Positions 28,658-38,308 of a stretch of DNA of 64,000 nt are shown here, piece by piece. The DNA lies in the NCBI GenBank assembly GCA_964605665.1, contig CAZSDP010000001.1:1-64000 (forward strand), read 5' to 3'. Made by a program: the position numbers and the translations under genes. This DNA comes from CAZSDP01 sp964605665 (GTDB lineage Bacteria > Planctomycetota > UBA8108 > UBA1146). How positions within the stretch are numbered: the stretch's first letter is position 1; each line of letters opens with the position of its first letter. The notes below the pieces were generated by a model. That model was given only the letters and a program-made list of their open reading frames with translations, had not been told where the DNA came from and searched no databases.

Positions 28658-29248
28658 TTGCGATCTCCTCAGCGAGGTAGGCATTGTTTAACGAGGGCCC
28701 TCCTGACCGCGCTGCTCGTATTATCGGTTTCTGGGTGCTCTTCGAAGGGACCCCTCGATTCTCCCCATGACCAAGCGTTGCGACCGCTTCCCATCCCTCG
28801 GTCAGCGCTTCACTTCAATCCGATTCGGGTGACTTCGATCGAGATTCAGATCGAGGATCGCGGGTCATTGATTCTGCGTAGAAATAGAGACGGGTCTTGG
28901 TTGAATACTGCTTCTGGTGGGGTTCACCAGATACCGAGCGAAGTGAGTGATCGACTTCTCCAATTGCTCAGCCAGTTGAAATGCACACATATCGCCATCG
29001 GGCCAGACACGGGGCATCAGCCTGTCGCTGAACCGATTCGCTCCGTGGAGATTACTGTGAAGAGTCGTGATTCTTCGAGGATACAGACGATCACGATTGG
29101 TCAGCAGGTCGACGACCAGTTTCGAATTCTGCGAAATAGAGCATTGGTTGGCAGAAGTGCATTTGTCGTCTCTGCTGGCGACTGCGAGGAAATGATCCGA
29201 TTGATCTCTCCATTTTTACATGCGGTTGGCACCGACGAGCATCAATGA
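28658..29248 (+). CDS. Putative lipoprotein at the end of the SUF operon
   Basis: A 196-residue protein with a lipoprotein signal: basic N terminus, hydrophobic core LLTALLVLSV and lipobox SVSGC (Cys27). The mature part includes SIEIQIEDRGSLILRRNRDGSW and a later SVEITVKS...TITIGQQVDDQFRILRN block. This two-lobed pattern resembles DUF4340-type proteins, but I would not name a family with confidence. TTG 28658 lies two bases after the sufT stop, so it is probably cotranscribed. The link to Fe-S biology may be only positional. Confidence 0.65.
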   Translation: MRSPQRGRHCLTRALLTALLVLSVSGCSSKGPLDSPHDQALRPLPIPRSALHFNPIRVTSIEIQIEDRGSLILRRNRDGSWLNTASGGVHQIPSEVSDRLLQLLSQLKCTHIAIGPDTGHQPVAEPIRSVEITVKSRDSSRIQTITIGQQVDDQFRILRNRALVGRSAFVVSAGDCEEMIRLISPFLHAVGTDEHQ

Positions 29249-29309
29249 GCGGAGCTCCCGGAAGCGGCGCAGCGGGCCCTGATCTGGGACTTGTCTCTTT
29301 CTCGTGAAG

Positions 29310-30392
29310 TTACTGAGGTGGTGCTCGGTGTGCCGCGAGCTTCTCACCAGCAGCTTCTCCCTCTTCGATCCCTGGGAACATCTTGAATATCGATTTATAG
29401 ATTTGAAGTGAGGCGATGGGGCTCTTCTCCTCATAGGTCTGGGCGCGCTTTGTGAGTCGCTGGGCTTCGGTCCTGACCTCACTTCTTAACTTGTTCGCGC
29501 GCTCGATCAGACGGTCGGGGAGCACTTGAAAGAGCCTCTTTACCGCCTGGAGCTCAAGTGATGCGGTTCGATATTCTCGGATCTGAATCGACCGTTCTAT
29601 TCGATCGAGCCGAATCAAAGAATGGCGATACTCGATACATGTCAATCGTCGAGGACCGAGCTCACTTCGAGCGTCAGCGATGGCGTCTTTCAGATGGCCG
29701 ATGTCCATTCCCGGGGGGAGCTGATTTGGCTCTGCGAGGATTTCCTCATTCCAATTGAGCAGCCAACGCTCAGGCAACTTTTCAGTCCCTTTCCGAAATC
29801 TTTCGTCGACAGCAAGGAGTAAAGACTGATGGTCCTCACAGCGGAGATTTGGAATGACTGAGCAATGGGCGAGTGTCAGTCTGTCTTCAGACTCGCCAAT
29901 TTCGAGGTGAGGTTTGGTTCCCTCGCTAGGAGGAAGGATGAGCGCTACTGGAACGCATTCGGAATCGACAAACTGAGCAAGTTCCCGCTGGTTCCACAGG
30001 GCAGCTCTACTGCCTTCGCAGATTTGATCTCCGTCTCGATGAACGACGAGAAAGATCGGGACGTTTCGTTCTCGTGCTTCAGCCCTCGCTTTGAGCCAAT
30101 CTCCTCGCCACGAAACTCGTGCTCCCAATCCAGGAAGATCTTTGGCGGTGATTTCGATGCCGTCCAGTTCTGATGTCGAAGAGCTGTCTTCGGTCTGCTC
30201 TTGGGGGGGATCTACCGGGTTCTCCTGGGCTGGTGGAGAGGAGTCTGCGCTTTGGGAGTCGTTGGGTGAGATGGGGGAGAAACCGTGCAAAGTCGAGGGG
30301 GCTGAGAAGCTCAAGTGGACTGTGATGGCAAGCAGGAGTGAGAGCGTAGCACTGCACGTGATTGCCAGGTTAGGGCTTCTTCGGGGCCTCAT
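29310..30392 (-). CDS. Exported protein with thioredoxin-like fold lacking CxxC
   Basis: A 360-residue protein with an N-terminal hydrophobic segment (about 8-30), a Pro/Ser/Gln-rich linker (about 40-80) and then a domain beginning VSWRGDWLKARAEARERNVPIFLVVHRDG. That pattern (W...W, A...A...N.PIFLVV) is typical of thioredoxin-7-like domains, but the usual CxxC position holds DQICEGSR with a single cysteine. The C-terminal 100 residues are helical and charged (RIERSIQIREYRTASLEL...), possibly TPR-like or coiled coil. Redox activity is therefore doubtful. It follows the M14 peptidase gene on the same strand after 350 bases. Confidence 0.6.
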   Translation of the reverse strand: MRPRRSPNLAITCSATLSLLLAITVHLSFSAPSTLHGFSPISPNDSQSADSSPPAQENPVDPPQEQTEDSSSTSELDGIEITAKDLPGLGARVSWRGDWLKARAEARERNVPIFLVVHRDGDQICEGSRAALWNQRELAQFVDSECVPVALILPPSEGTKPHLEIGESEDRLTLAHCSVIPNLRCEDHQSLLLAVDERFRKGTEKLPERWLLNWNEEILAEPNQLPPGMDIGHLKDAIADARSELGPRRLTCIEYRHSLIRLDRIERSIQIREYRTASLELQAVKRLFQVLPDRLIERANKLRSEVRTEAQRLTKRAQTYEEKSPIASLQIYKSIFKMFPGIEEGEAAGEKLAAHRAPPQ

Positions 30393-30742
30393 TGATCACC
30401 TTTCGATGGCGTGGAGAATGTCTGTGTACAGATGATCGTGTGAAGTTGGTTCTGGACTTGACGATTCGCCGCTGCAGGGCTGGTGAAACTTCGGTGGAAT
30501 CTTGGTTCCGTAGGACTCGTCTTGCGCGATAAGAAACGGGGGGACTGCACGAAGTGGACTATTGTGCTCATCCGTGAGCATCCTGGTGCAGCCCCCGAGT
30601 CAGAGTTCGGACCGGTTGTCCAAATTGGCGACAAATCTTCCTGGGCGAAGTCTCAATGTCGGTTCGATGGCCGCGCCGCGTTCTTTGGACAGGGGAACAG
30701 AGGCAACTCTGGGGCCTGTTTTGTGAAAAAGGGAGGTTCAAC
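30393..30742. other. Intergenic region with no supported gene
   Basis: This 350-base interval lies between the stop of the M14 peptidase and the start of the thioredoxin-like gene, both leftward. Short open frames exist on both strands, but none has a ribosome site, a recognisable domain or natural composition. I see no hairpin strong enough to call a terminator. Confidence 0.5.
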
Positions 30743-33445
30743 TCACCGCGCTGCAGAAGGAGTTGGACTGAGGAGGACTGCTCGGAAGAGCAACCAGAAT
30801 GCCCCATGGCTCCAGCTTCTGTAGTGAGGACGGAAGCCGAACAAGTGAACCCTTCCCTTCCCGACTCGAAAACTACCCCAGGCGGCGGCTCCGCTGAGTG
30901 TTTCCGGCGATTGAAGGTAACCGGAGAGCAAAATCTGGCTCGCCGGGAAATGAAGGTAGGGTTCCCAATCTCCGATCCGAAGCTGTTGTCGTCGAGGTTC
31001 GTCGTCCGTTGATGGCAAGGGGCGAAATGCAGCTGAACGACTGAAGAAGATCGATTGGCTGAGCGGAAGCCCAACGGTCATGTTTGTGGGAGCGGGGACA
31101 GTTCTCAGAACTGAACCAGGACATGCGAAATCACGTGCTTCTTCACTCTTGGTGATGTCTTCGACGGGTAACTCAAAGAGCTCGATGGCGTATTGACAGG
31201 AGCTCTGGCAAGCGATCAAAGTCCCTCCACTTCGAACGAATTCCTCAATGGCGATCGATCCTTCAGGATCTAGTCCGCCGACGAGCTCTGGGAAAACAGT
31301 TCCTTTGGCTCGTCCCTCTCGAAGTGTGCTCGCCCGGATGCTGGGTAGAATGAGCACTTCAAAGTCTTCTGCAAGCCGACCGGCTCTGACCCTCGCATTT
31401 CGAATCTGTTGATAGGGGAACTCCAACTGCTCGAAGGTCCAGCGTAGCCAACCTTCATCCATGCTCGCGGTCCATGGAGCGTAAATCCCTACTCTTGGGA
31501 GTTGGGAATAGGTCGTTAGGCTGAGTGGTTTCAAGTTCCGGGTGTCGATGCTCTGATTCGTTTCTCCAAAATTTTGCAATGCAGCTTCGATTGGATCTGG
31601 ATCACCACCGGCACTGCGAACCTTTTCTTGCCATCCTTCGAGAGGAATCCACCCTCCTGCGATTTCGGTGTTGGGGAGAATTGAACGTACAACCTCGACC
31701 CCCGATGAAAGCAGAGTGACAAGATGCCTGATCGTGTCTGTGTCGCGCCCTGAAAGACCGCGAACCGCTCTTAGACCGGTTTGTGGTTCCTCCTTGGATG
31801 GGCTTCCGAAGGGAAGGCGACTCGATTTTGGGTTCGGTTTCGCTAAGAGCGAAGAAACCGTGGAGGTGTCGATAACGGGAACGATATCGACCTCGAAGTC
31901 GCCAACAATCTCAACTCTCCTCACTCCAAAGAGGAAGGGTAAAGTCCATCCAGCGACATCGTATGGAGCGGGGCCATCTGGATAGCGCTGGACCTCGAAA
32001 AGATCGCGGAGGAAGGCACCGTAGGGCTGAGCGCGTGACAAGACGAGAGTGTTCGCGGGGTACTGAACTCCGTCCGCTTGAAATGGGCCCGATGCCCGGC
32101 CGATCTCAATTCCCTGGGCAAGCAAGATTTCGATGAGGCGCCGCAACGCGCCCCCATCGTGTTGCCCTGGAGGAATCACCCAGCCCTTTGGTGCCTCTGA
32201 TTGGCCTCTGCTGACCACTCTCTCAGCAACCTCGAGTGATCCTCTCAGCCAAGATCGAGGTTCTCTGGAGAGGCTGCCGAGCAAAGAACGCGCTAATGCG
32301 AGTTCGTAATCGATGATGTCCCCGATACGCCACCAGCCGCCTGGCCAGGGTGCAGGAAATCGATTGGAGGGGGCGTAGCCAGTTTCGATGCCCCTGGGGG
32401 CCTCGAGTTGATCGCGGGGCAGGAATATCGGACTGGCCAGGTTTGCTGAGGCTGCTTCAGACAACAGCCCGATGATGTTGTGTCTCACCGGGACATTGCG
32501 ATTGCCGCCATTCCACCACATGTCGTAGGTGACTCCGGTCGACACCCCGGTGTATCCCTCACGTGTAAGGTCGAGGAGGGCGCGACCTCCAAGAGCGCCA
32601 ATTCCTGCGATGACGGCTGGATCCAAGTTTGGATTGAGGGGATCACGGAATGGAGGCACAAAAAGACGTTCCCGTCGTGAGCCTTGCTGGTGAACGTCCC
32701 AATAGACCTGGGGATACCACTCTTTATACAAGAGTCTGGTGACGATCCTTGTCTCTTGCAGACTGAGAGCGAACCAGTCGCGGTTGTTGTCGTGGCCGGC
32801 GTAGAGTTGGTACAGCTCTGGCAACCGCGCACTTTCGTAAGGAGTGCCAACGATGTTTCTGTACCAGTTCACGACATCGTCGAGGCCGTCAGGGTTGACC
32901 GTTGGAATCAACACGGTGACCAGTTGGCGACGCGCAGTGGACCACGGTTCCTCTTGCGACGTCGCTAAGCGATGGGCGAGTTCCATCGACATTTCTGCCG
33001 CTGCAATTTCGGTCGAGTGCATTTGACACGAGATAAAGATGATCGGAGTGGCTGATTGGACGAGCGAGTTCTTCTCTTCTGCACTGAGTCCGCGTGGATC
33101 TGCGACTTTTGCAGAAAGAGCTTTGATCTCATCGAGTCGGCGGAGGTTTTCTTCTGAGGAGATGATTGCAATTCGAAATGGTCGCCCCTCCGTTGAGGTG
33201 CCGACAATCTGAACTTCAACATTTGCTGACTGTTCTCCCAGTTGATCGAAGTATGTTCCGATTTGTGACCAATCGGCGAGTACTCGATCCGTCCCAACTG
33301 GCCTTCCAAGAAACTCCGTAGGGGTCGTTGGGCCGGTTTGGGCTGTGAGCGCAGTTTGAGAGAGCAGGAGGCAGATGAGGAGCGCGTAATGGGGGAACAG
33401 TCCGGTGCATTGGCGAGGTCTCGAAAGCAAGTGCAGGGAGTCCAT
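30743..33445 (-). CDS. Secreted M14-family zinc carboxypeptidase-like protein
   Basis: A 900-residue exported protein. The signal peptide spans about residues 1-36 (core ALLICLLLSQTALTAQ). The M14 zinc site is present: His143 and Glu146 in QMHSTEIAAAE, and His252 in YWDVHQQGS. NNRDWF and a GLLSEAAS block probably supply substrate-binding and catalytic Glu residues. The C-terminal ~400 residues include a region resembling a type-1 glutamine amidotransferase-like fold (LPRVGIYAPW...FEQLEFPYQQIRNARVRAG...LILPS), common in large secreted M14 proteins of this kind. ATG 33445 is preferred because GGAAGGA precedes it; the frame extends 20 codons further upstream. Natural substrate unknown. Confidence 0.85.
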   Translation of the reverse strand: MDSLHLLSRPRQCTGLFPHYALLICLLLSQTALTAQTGPTTPTEFLGRPVGTDRVLADWSQIGTYFDQLGEQSANVEVQIVGTSTEGRPFRIAIISSEENLRRLDEIKALSAKVADPRGLSAEEKNSLVQSATPIIFISCQMHSTEIAAAEMSMELAHRLATSQEEPWSTARRQLVTVLIPTVNPDGLDDVVNWYRNIVGTPYESARLPELYQLYAGHDNNRDWFALSLQETRIVTRLLYKEWYPQVYWDVHQQGSRRERLFVPPFRDPLNPNLDPAVIAGIGALGGRALLDLTREGYTGVSTGVTYDMWWNGGNRNVPVRHNIIGLLSEAASANLASPIFLPRDQLEAPRGIETGYAPSNRFPAPWPGGWWRIGDIIDYELALARSLLGSLSREPRSWLRGSLEVAERVVSRGQSEAPKGWVIPPGQHDGGALRRLIEILLAQGIEIGRASGPFQADGVQYPANTLVLSRAQPYGAFLRDLFEVQRYPDGPAPYDVAGWTLPFLFGVRRVEIVGDFEVDIVPVIDTSTVSSLLAKPNPKSSRLPFGSPSKEEPQTGLRAVRGLSGRDTDTIRHLVTLLSSGVEVVRSILPNTEIAGGWIPLEGWQEKVRSAGGDPDPIEAALQNFGETNQSIDTRNLKPLSLTTYSQLPRVGIYAPWTASMDEGWLRWTFEQLEFPYQQIRNARVRAGRLAEDFEVLILPSIRASTLREGRAKGTVFPELVGGLDPEGSIAIEEFVRSGGTLIACQSSCQYAIELFELPVEDITKSEEARDFACPGSVLRTVPAPTNMTVGLPLSQSIFFSRSAAFRPLPSTDDEPRRQQLRIGDWEPYLHFPASQILLSGYLQSPETLSGAAAWGSFRVGKGRVHLFGFRPHYRSWSHGAFWLLFRAVLLSPTPSAAR

Positions 33446-33694
33446 CGGTAGTCCTTCCGGCCCAAATTGAGAGACGACAATCGTGAGATTAGCGACGGAG
33501 GTCACTGTCGCTTCGCAGTGAATCCGATCCAGTCCAGCGATGCCACCCCCAGTTTCGATCGAGTTCTGGTGGAAGAGAGCTTTGGTCGGGGATTTTTCAG
33601 AATCTTATGAAAGAAGTATCTCGCAAGGGGTTGGCAGAAGGAGGTTTGGAGGGGACGATTTGCCCCGAGGTACAGAGAGGAGACGACCGAGTCG

Positions 33695-35602
33695 ATGGCA
33701 GTACATGGAGACATCGTGGTGGTTGGGGGAGGACATGCCGGATGCGAGGCGGCCCTCGCTGCTGCTGGTATGGGTGCCCAGGTTCTCCTCGTCACTCTAC
33801 GAGAAGAGACGATCGGCGCGCTATCCTGTAATCCTGCGATCGGTGGGATCGGGAAAGGGCAGTTGGCTCGAGAGCTGGATGCGCTGGGCGGGGCGATGGC
33901 TCAAGTGACTGACCAGGCCGCAGTTCACTATCGAATGCTCAATACTTCCAAGGGCGAAGCGGTTCGGTCTCTCAGGGCGCAAGTTGACAAAGACCTTTAT
34001 TGCCAAGCGATGCGACGGCGTATCGCTCAGGCGGAACGGCTGAAAGTTGTCGAAGGTTCTGTCGAAGATCTGATCGTCGAAGAAGGCAGAGCTGCTGGTG
34101 TTGTCTTGGCGGATCAATCGAAGATCCGCTCTCGTTGGGTCATTCTGACCAATGGGACGTTTTTGCGCGGATTGATGCATACCGGCGAAGAAAAGCGCAC
34201 TGGTGGTCGGATCGGGGAGGGATCGATTGCAGGGCTGACCGGCGCATTGTCTCGTTTGGGTTTCGAATCGGGGCGATTGAAGACTGGAACACCACCACGG
34301 CTTTCAAGAGACTCGATCAACTACGACAAGACGACTGTTCAGCAGCCTGATCCCGATCCAGATGGATTCTCCCATTTCACTTCGCCAATGAGTCGCGAAT
34401 GGATGTCGTGCCATGTCACGCGGACTACGGAACGTACCCATGACGTCATTCGGAAGCATCTGCATCGTAGTCCGATGTACGCCGGAGAGATCGAGGGGGT
34501 CGGTCCTCGCTATTGTCCTTCGGTTGAAGACAAGATTGTTCGATTTCCAGACCGTGACTCTCACATTGTCCACCTGGAGCGGGAAGGTTGGACGACCGAT
34601 TCAATTTATGTAAATGGAATTTCGACCAGCTTGCCTTCTGATGCACAAGACGAGCTGGTTCGGTCGATTCCAGGCTTGGAGAATGCGGAATTCCTCCGTT
34701 ATGGGTACGCCGTAGAGTACGACTTCTTTCCACCACACCAAATCGACGTCACATTCGAAACGCGGCAGGTTCCCGCGTTGTCGTTGGCTGGACAGATATG
34801 CGGTACCTCTGGATATGAGGAAGCGGCGGTGCAAGGATTCTTGGCTGGGGTAAATGCAACGAGAGCCCTCAGTGACGAAGAGCCGTTTATCCTCGGCCGC
34901 GAGGAAGCTTACATGGGGGTACTTGCGGATGACCTGGTGCGGTGTGATCCTCGCGAACCGTATCGCATGTTCACTTCCAGAGCAGAATTTCGCCTTCTCT
35001 TGAGACATGACAATGCGGATCTTCGTTTGATCGATCACGGAGTGAACTTAGGCCTGATACCTTCCGAAGAGTCAGTGCGAATTCAAAACAAGAGAGCACA
35101 AATTGAGGAGGTTCTGAATCGCCTGCGAAAGACGTTTGCAGGGACAGAACAACTCCTGGCTCGGCTGAGAAGGCCCGGTGCGACCTTTCAAGATTTGGAA
35201 GACGTCTGTCCGGAAGTCAGCAATTGGAATGTGCCTTCCGAGGTGAGGGAGCAGGTGCGAATCACCGCGCGATATGAAAGCTATATCGAGCGGCAGGAAG
35301 TTCAAGTTCAGAAGTTGAAGCGGCTTGAAGAGTGGCTGATCCCCGGTGGCTTTGACTTCCACTCAGTGGCTGGAATTCGTACTGAAGCTGCCGAGGTGTT
35401 GAACCGATATCGGCCGAGAACTCTCGGTGGAGCGGGCAGGATCGCGGGAGTGACGCCGGCTGATCTTTCGATTCTGATGGTTGCCATTCAATCACTGGTA
35501 AATTCTGGTGATTCTGATGCTGGGGTAGACTATTCCTCCGGAGTGGACTCAGGTACCCTTGCGGGCAGCCCTGAACAACCGCCTAGACAAAGCGAGGCAT
35601 AA
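33695..35602 (+). CDS. mnmG: tRNA uridine-5-carboxymethylaminomethyl modification enzyme MnmG (GidA)
   Basis: FAD protein that, with MnmE, installs the cmnm5 group at the wobble uridine of certain tRNAs. The N-terminal FAD motif GGGHAGCEAA (about 11-20), the SCNPAIGGIGKGQL block, MLNTSKGEAVRSLRAQ, GRIGEGSIAGLTGAL and the FTSRAEFRLLLRHDNADLRL block are all family-specific. The C terminus has the helical IERQEVQVQKLKRLEEW region. Length 635. ATG 33695 follows GAGGAG. It leads an operon with the Nudix gene and der. Confidence 0.95.
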   Translation: MAVHGDIVVVGGGHAGCEAALAAAGMGAQVLLVTLREETIGALSCNPAIGGIGKGQLARELDALGGAMAQVTDQAAVHYRMLNTSKGEAVRSLRAQVDKDLYCQAMRRRIAQAERLKVVEGSVEDLIVEEGRAAGVVLADQSKIRSRWVILTNGTFLRGLMHTGEEKRTGGRIGEGSIAGLTGALSRLGFESGRLKTGTPPRLSRDSINYDKTTVQQPDPDPDGFSHFTSPMSREWMSCHVTRTTERTHDVIRKHLHRSPMYAGEIEGVGPRYCPSVEDKIVRFPDRDSHIVHLEREGWTTDSIYVNGISTSLPSDAQDELVRSIPGLENAEFLRYGYAVEYDFFPPHQIDVTFETRQVPALSLAGQICGTSGYEEAAVQGFLAGVNATRALSDEEPFILGREEAYMGVLADDLVRCDPREPYRMFTSRAEFRLLLRHDNADLRLIDHGVNLGLIPSEESVRIQNKRAQIEEVLNRLRKTFAGTEQLLARLRRPGATFQDLEDVCPEVSNWNVPSEVREQVRITARYESYIERQEVQVQKLKRLEEWLIPGGFDFHSVAGIRTEAAEVLNRYRPRTLGGAGRIAGVTPADLSILMVAIQSLVNSGDSDAGVDYSSGVDSGTLAGSPEQPPRQSEA

Positions 35603-35604
35603 TC

Positions 35605-36219
35605 TTGACTGCTGTGCCAGATCGAGACGATCGGTCATCGAAACTCAATATGGTCGATGATCGATTCGAATTTGTCGAAGAGGTCTCAGCCTACCAAGGG
35701 GTCCGTTACGGGATGTCATTGGTCAGAGAACGGCTACCCGATGGACGCGTCGCTGAGCGTGACGTTGTTCGTCATCCGGGCGCTGCTGTTGTTCTCGCTA
35801 TGCTTGACGACGGAAGATGTGTTCTAGTTGAGCAGCATCGTACGGCACTGGGTCGCAACATGATCGAGCTGCCTGCGGGCGTTCTCGAGGCCGGTGAAGA
35901 TCCGACGCTTGCTGCACAGCGTGAGCTAGAAGAAGAAACCGGTTACCGGGCTCGGCGGGTAGAAAAGTTGCTGGAGTTTCACCCGACTGCAGGGTTGTGT
36001 GACGAGCTCATGCACATATATCTTGCAACCGACCTCGAACGAACCGAACAGAATCTCGATCATGACGAATTCATCGATGTTCATCTGAGGAGCCTTGAAG
36101 AAATTCAGCAGTTGATTCGCGATGGCCTCATCACTGACGGCAAAACCATTGCTGCGGTTCTCTATCTCGCTGCTTTCTGTCCGGAAGTGGGCATGCGAGG
36201 GGAAGACAAGTCTCTATGA
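35605..36219 (+). CDS. Nudix hydrolase, ADP-ribose pyrophosphatase type
   Basis: A 204-residue Nudix protein. The Nudix box begins at GVLEAGEDPTLAAQRELEEE and ends TGY, with all catalytic glutamates present. The preceding block VLVEQHRTALGRNMIELPAG and the later FHPTAGLCDELMHIYLATDL are typical of the ADP-ribose pyrophosphatase (NudF) group. TTG 35605 lies three bases after the mnmG stop; an internal ATG at 35650 is a possible alternative. The der start overlaps the stop. Substrate within the Nudix family is inferred from sequence pattern only. Confidence 0.88.
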   Translation: MTAVPDRDDRSSKLNMVDDRFEFVEEVSAYQGVRYGMSLVRERLPDGRVAERDVVRHPGAAVVLAMLDDGRCVLVEQHRTALGRNMIELPAGVLEAGEDPTLAAQRELEEETGYRARRVEKLLEFHPTAGLCDELMHIYLATDLERTEQNLDHDEFIDVHLRSLEEIQQLIRDGLITDGKTIAAVLYLAAFCPEVGMRGEDKSL

Positions 36220-37535
36220 TTCCCCGAATTGCAATTGTGGGCAGGCCCAATGTTGGTAAGTCAACTCTGCTGAACCGACTTGCTCGTCGTCGGATCAGCA
36301 TCGTGCATGATCAGCCAGGGGTCACTCGCGATCGAGTGTGTATCGATCTGAAACTTGGTGATCGAATCGTTGAACTCATGGACACCGGCGGAATTGGCAT
36401 CGTCGACGACATGGACCTCGATGATGATATCCATGCGCAAATTGATACTGCGATCGAGAGTGCAGAACTGATCCTCTTTCTTGTTGATGGACGGAGTGGA
36501 GTTCACCCTCTTGATGAACAAGTCGCTGCAAAACTGCGAGGTGGAGAGCGGCCGGTCATGCTGGTTGCGAACAAGTGCGAAGCAGAGGGTACGCGAGAGG
36601 ATCTAGGAGAGTTTTATTCTCTGGGTGTGGGCGCTCCCTTTGCAATTGCTGCTGCGCACGGCGATGGTGTCAATGAGCTGATCGAGGCAGCGGTCGAACG
36701 GTTGCCTGAAGGAGGGAGTGAAGAACGTCGAGATCCTGCTCTTCGGATGGCGATTGTCGGAAGAAGAAATGCTGGGAAGTCGACATTTATCAACGCTCTT
36801 CTCAATGAAGAACGCGTCATTGTGAGCGACATTCCTGGGACAACACGGGATGCGGTCGATGTGCGCTTTACCAAGGATGGTTTAGAGTTCGTTGCGGTGG
36901 ACACCGCCGGGATTTTACGGCGGGCCAAACTGAAGGACGATATCGAGTATTACGCGCAGATTCGGGCCATCGAAGCGATTCGTCGTTCTGATGTCGTCAT
37001 CATGGTGCTCGATGGGGTGCATGGTGTCTCTCAGCTCGATAAGAGAATCGCCCACGAGATTATGCTTCGGCATCGACCAACAGTGATCGCGGTCAACAAA
37101 TGGGATCTGGTGAAGGATCACTCGAGTACTGAAAAGTACGAGGAGTATCTGATGAAGCAGCTCCCAGCGCTTCATTTTGCCCCAGTTGTGTTCATTACAG
37201 CCAAAGAGCAGAGAAATGTCTCTTCTTGCATCGGATTGGTTCAATCTCTTGCAAAGCAGGCGAGTCATCGTGTTGGTACGGGAGAACTGAATCGCGCTAT
37301 AGATACAGTTCGAAATCGTGTTCGGTTTCGGGCAAAGGCAGGGAAGGCCCCAAAGATCTACTTCGCCACCCAGGTTGGAGTGCTTCCTCCGACGGTGGTG
37401 TTGATGGTGAATCGACCTGGGTTCTTCGCTCCTTCATACAAGCGTTCGATAGAGAACCAATTGCGAGAGTTGCTGCCCTTCCCTGAGGTTCCAATTCACA
37501 TCATTTATCGGCGCAGAGAGGGTGCCCTCAAGTGA
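36216..37535 (+). CDS. der: Ribosome assembly GTPase Der (EngA)
   Basis: Essential double GTPase for 50S subunit maturation. Two G domains are visible: G1 motifs GRPNVGKS (9-16) and GRRNAGKS (182-189), G3 motifs DTGG and DTAG, and G4 motifs NKCE (first) and NKWD (second). The first G4 has Cys where Asp/Val is more usual (NKxD), with Glu at the specificity position. The C-terminal KH-like domain ends RPGFFAPSYKRSIENQLRE. ATG 36216 overlaps the Nudix stop (ATGA) and the next gene overlaps the der stop. Confidence 0.95.
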   Translation: MIPRIAIVGRPNVGKSTLLNRLARRRISIVHDQPGVTRDRVCIDLKLGDRIVELMDTGGIGIVDDMDLDDDIHAQIDTAIESAELILFLVDGRSGVHPLDEQVAAKLRGGERPVMLVANKCEAEGTREDLGEFYSLGVGAPFAIAAAHGDGVNELIEAAVERLPEGGSEERRDPALRMAIVGRRNAGKSTFINALLNEERVIVSDIPGTTRDAVDVRFTKDGLEFVAVDTAGILRRAKLKDDIEYYAQIRAIEAIRRSDVVIMVLDGVHGVSQLDKRIAHEIMLRHRPTVIAVNKWDLVKDHSSTEKYEEYLMKQLPALHFAPVVFITAKEQRNVSSCIGLVQSLAKQASHRVGTGELNRAIDTVRNRVRFRAKAGKAPKIYFATQVGVLPPTVVLMVNRPGFFAPSYKRSIENQLRELLPFPEVPIHIIYRRREGALK

Positions 37536-38044
37536 GCGGTGAGAAACTACCGAGTGAGCGAATTGTGCTCGGGGTTGATCCCGGACTCGCGAAGATGGGC
37601 TGGGGGATCATCGATGGAACGGGACCGTCATTTAGGTTGCTGGAATACGGCTCAGTGAAGACGCCCTCTGATCTCCCTCACGCTCAGCGATTGCGAGCGA
37701 TCTATGAAGAACTGAGAGAAGTGATCGATCGGCATAATCCAGGGGTGATGGCGATCGAAGAGGTGTTTCAGGGTAGAAATGCGAAGAGTGCCCTGTTGGC
37801 CGGTGAGGGCCGGGGCGCCTGTATTCTCGCAGGAGCGTTAGCGGGCCTCCCTGTGGTCGAGATTTCAGCGAGCGTGGTGAAACTCGGTGTCACCGGTAAC
37901 GGGCGGGCGAGTAAGTCGCAGGTGCAGGCGATGGTGCGTCGACTGCTCGGCCTCAAGACTGATCCACGGCCCGCAGATGCGGCGGACGCCTTGGCTGTCG
38001 CTCTCACCTATGCTCAAAGGCGTCGCTCCCCGATTCCGCAATGA
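37532..38044 (+). CDS. ruvC: Holliday junction resolvase RuvC
   Basis: Endonuclease that cuts Holliday junctions during recombination repair. The four catalytic acidic residues are present: Asp16 (LGVDPGL), Glu76 (AIEEVF), Asp149 and Asp152 (RPADAADALAVAL). Length 170, normal. GTG 37532 overlaps the der stop by four bases. RuvA and RuvB are not in the window, so the helicase partners must be elsewhere. Confidence 0.93.
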   Translation: MSGEKLPSERIVLGVDPGLAKMGWGIIDGTGPSFRLLEYGSVKTPSDLPHAQRLRAIYEELREVIDRHNPGVMAIEEVFQGRNAKSALLAGEGRGACILAGALAGLPVVEISASVVKLGVTGNGRASKSQVQAMVRRLLGLKTDPRPADAADALAVALTYAQRRRSPIPQ

Positions 38045-38169
38045 GCCGGAACCGGTCTCTTTGGACGCATTCCGATTTAGCGTGTTCAGGATTCATGGCG
38101 AACATCGCCCTTCGACGTTAGACTCTTACGCCATAGCTTGCCGAAGAGGCGGCTGTCCCCAAGAACCTC

Positions 38170-38210
38170 TGTTCGTTGCGCCACTGTGTTCGTAGCGCCA
38201 CTGTGTTCGT
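38170..38210. repeat. 17-bp-period direct repeat upstream of infA
   Basis: GCGCCACTGTGTTCGT occurs at 38178-38193 and again at 38195-38210, with a partial third copy (TGTTCGT) at 38170-38176. It lies 100 bases before infA in the 264-base gap after ruvC. CACTG and a following CAGTG could also pair. No function is evident. Confidence 0.75.
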
Positions 38211-38308
38211 GAGCAGTGGACGGAAGAACTCTCGTTACGAGAGAGTCGTTTCTTTGGGGTACGGTTTTAAACTGACTAGGATCGATGAGTTTTCGAGAGA
38301 GGACGTTC

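Noticed and set aside
30389..30634. Small minus-strand frame between the M14 and thioredoxin-like genes
   Set aside because: 81 residues without signal, domain or ribosome site; composition not protein-like.
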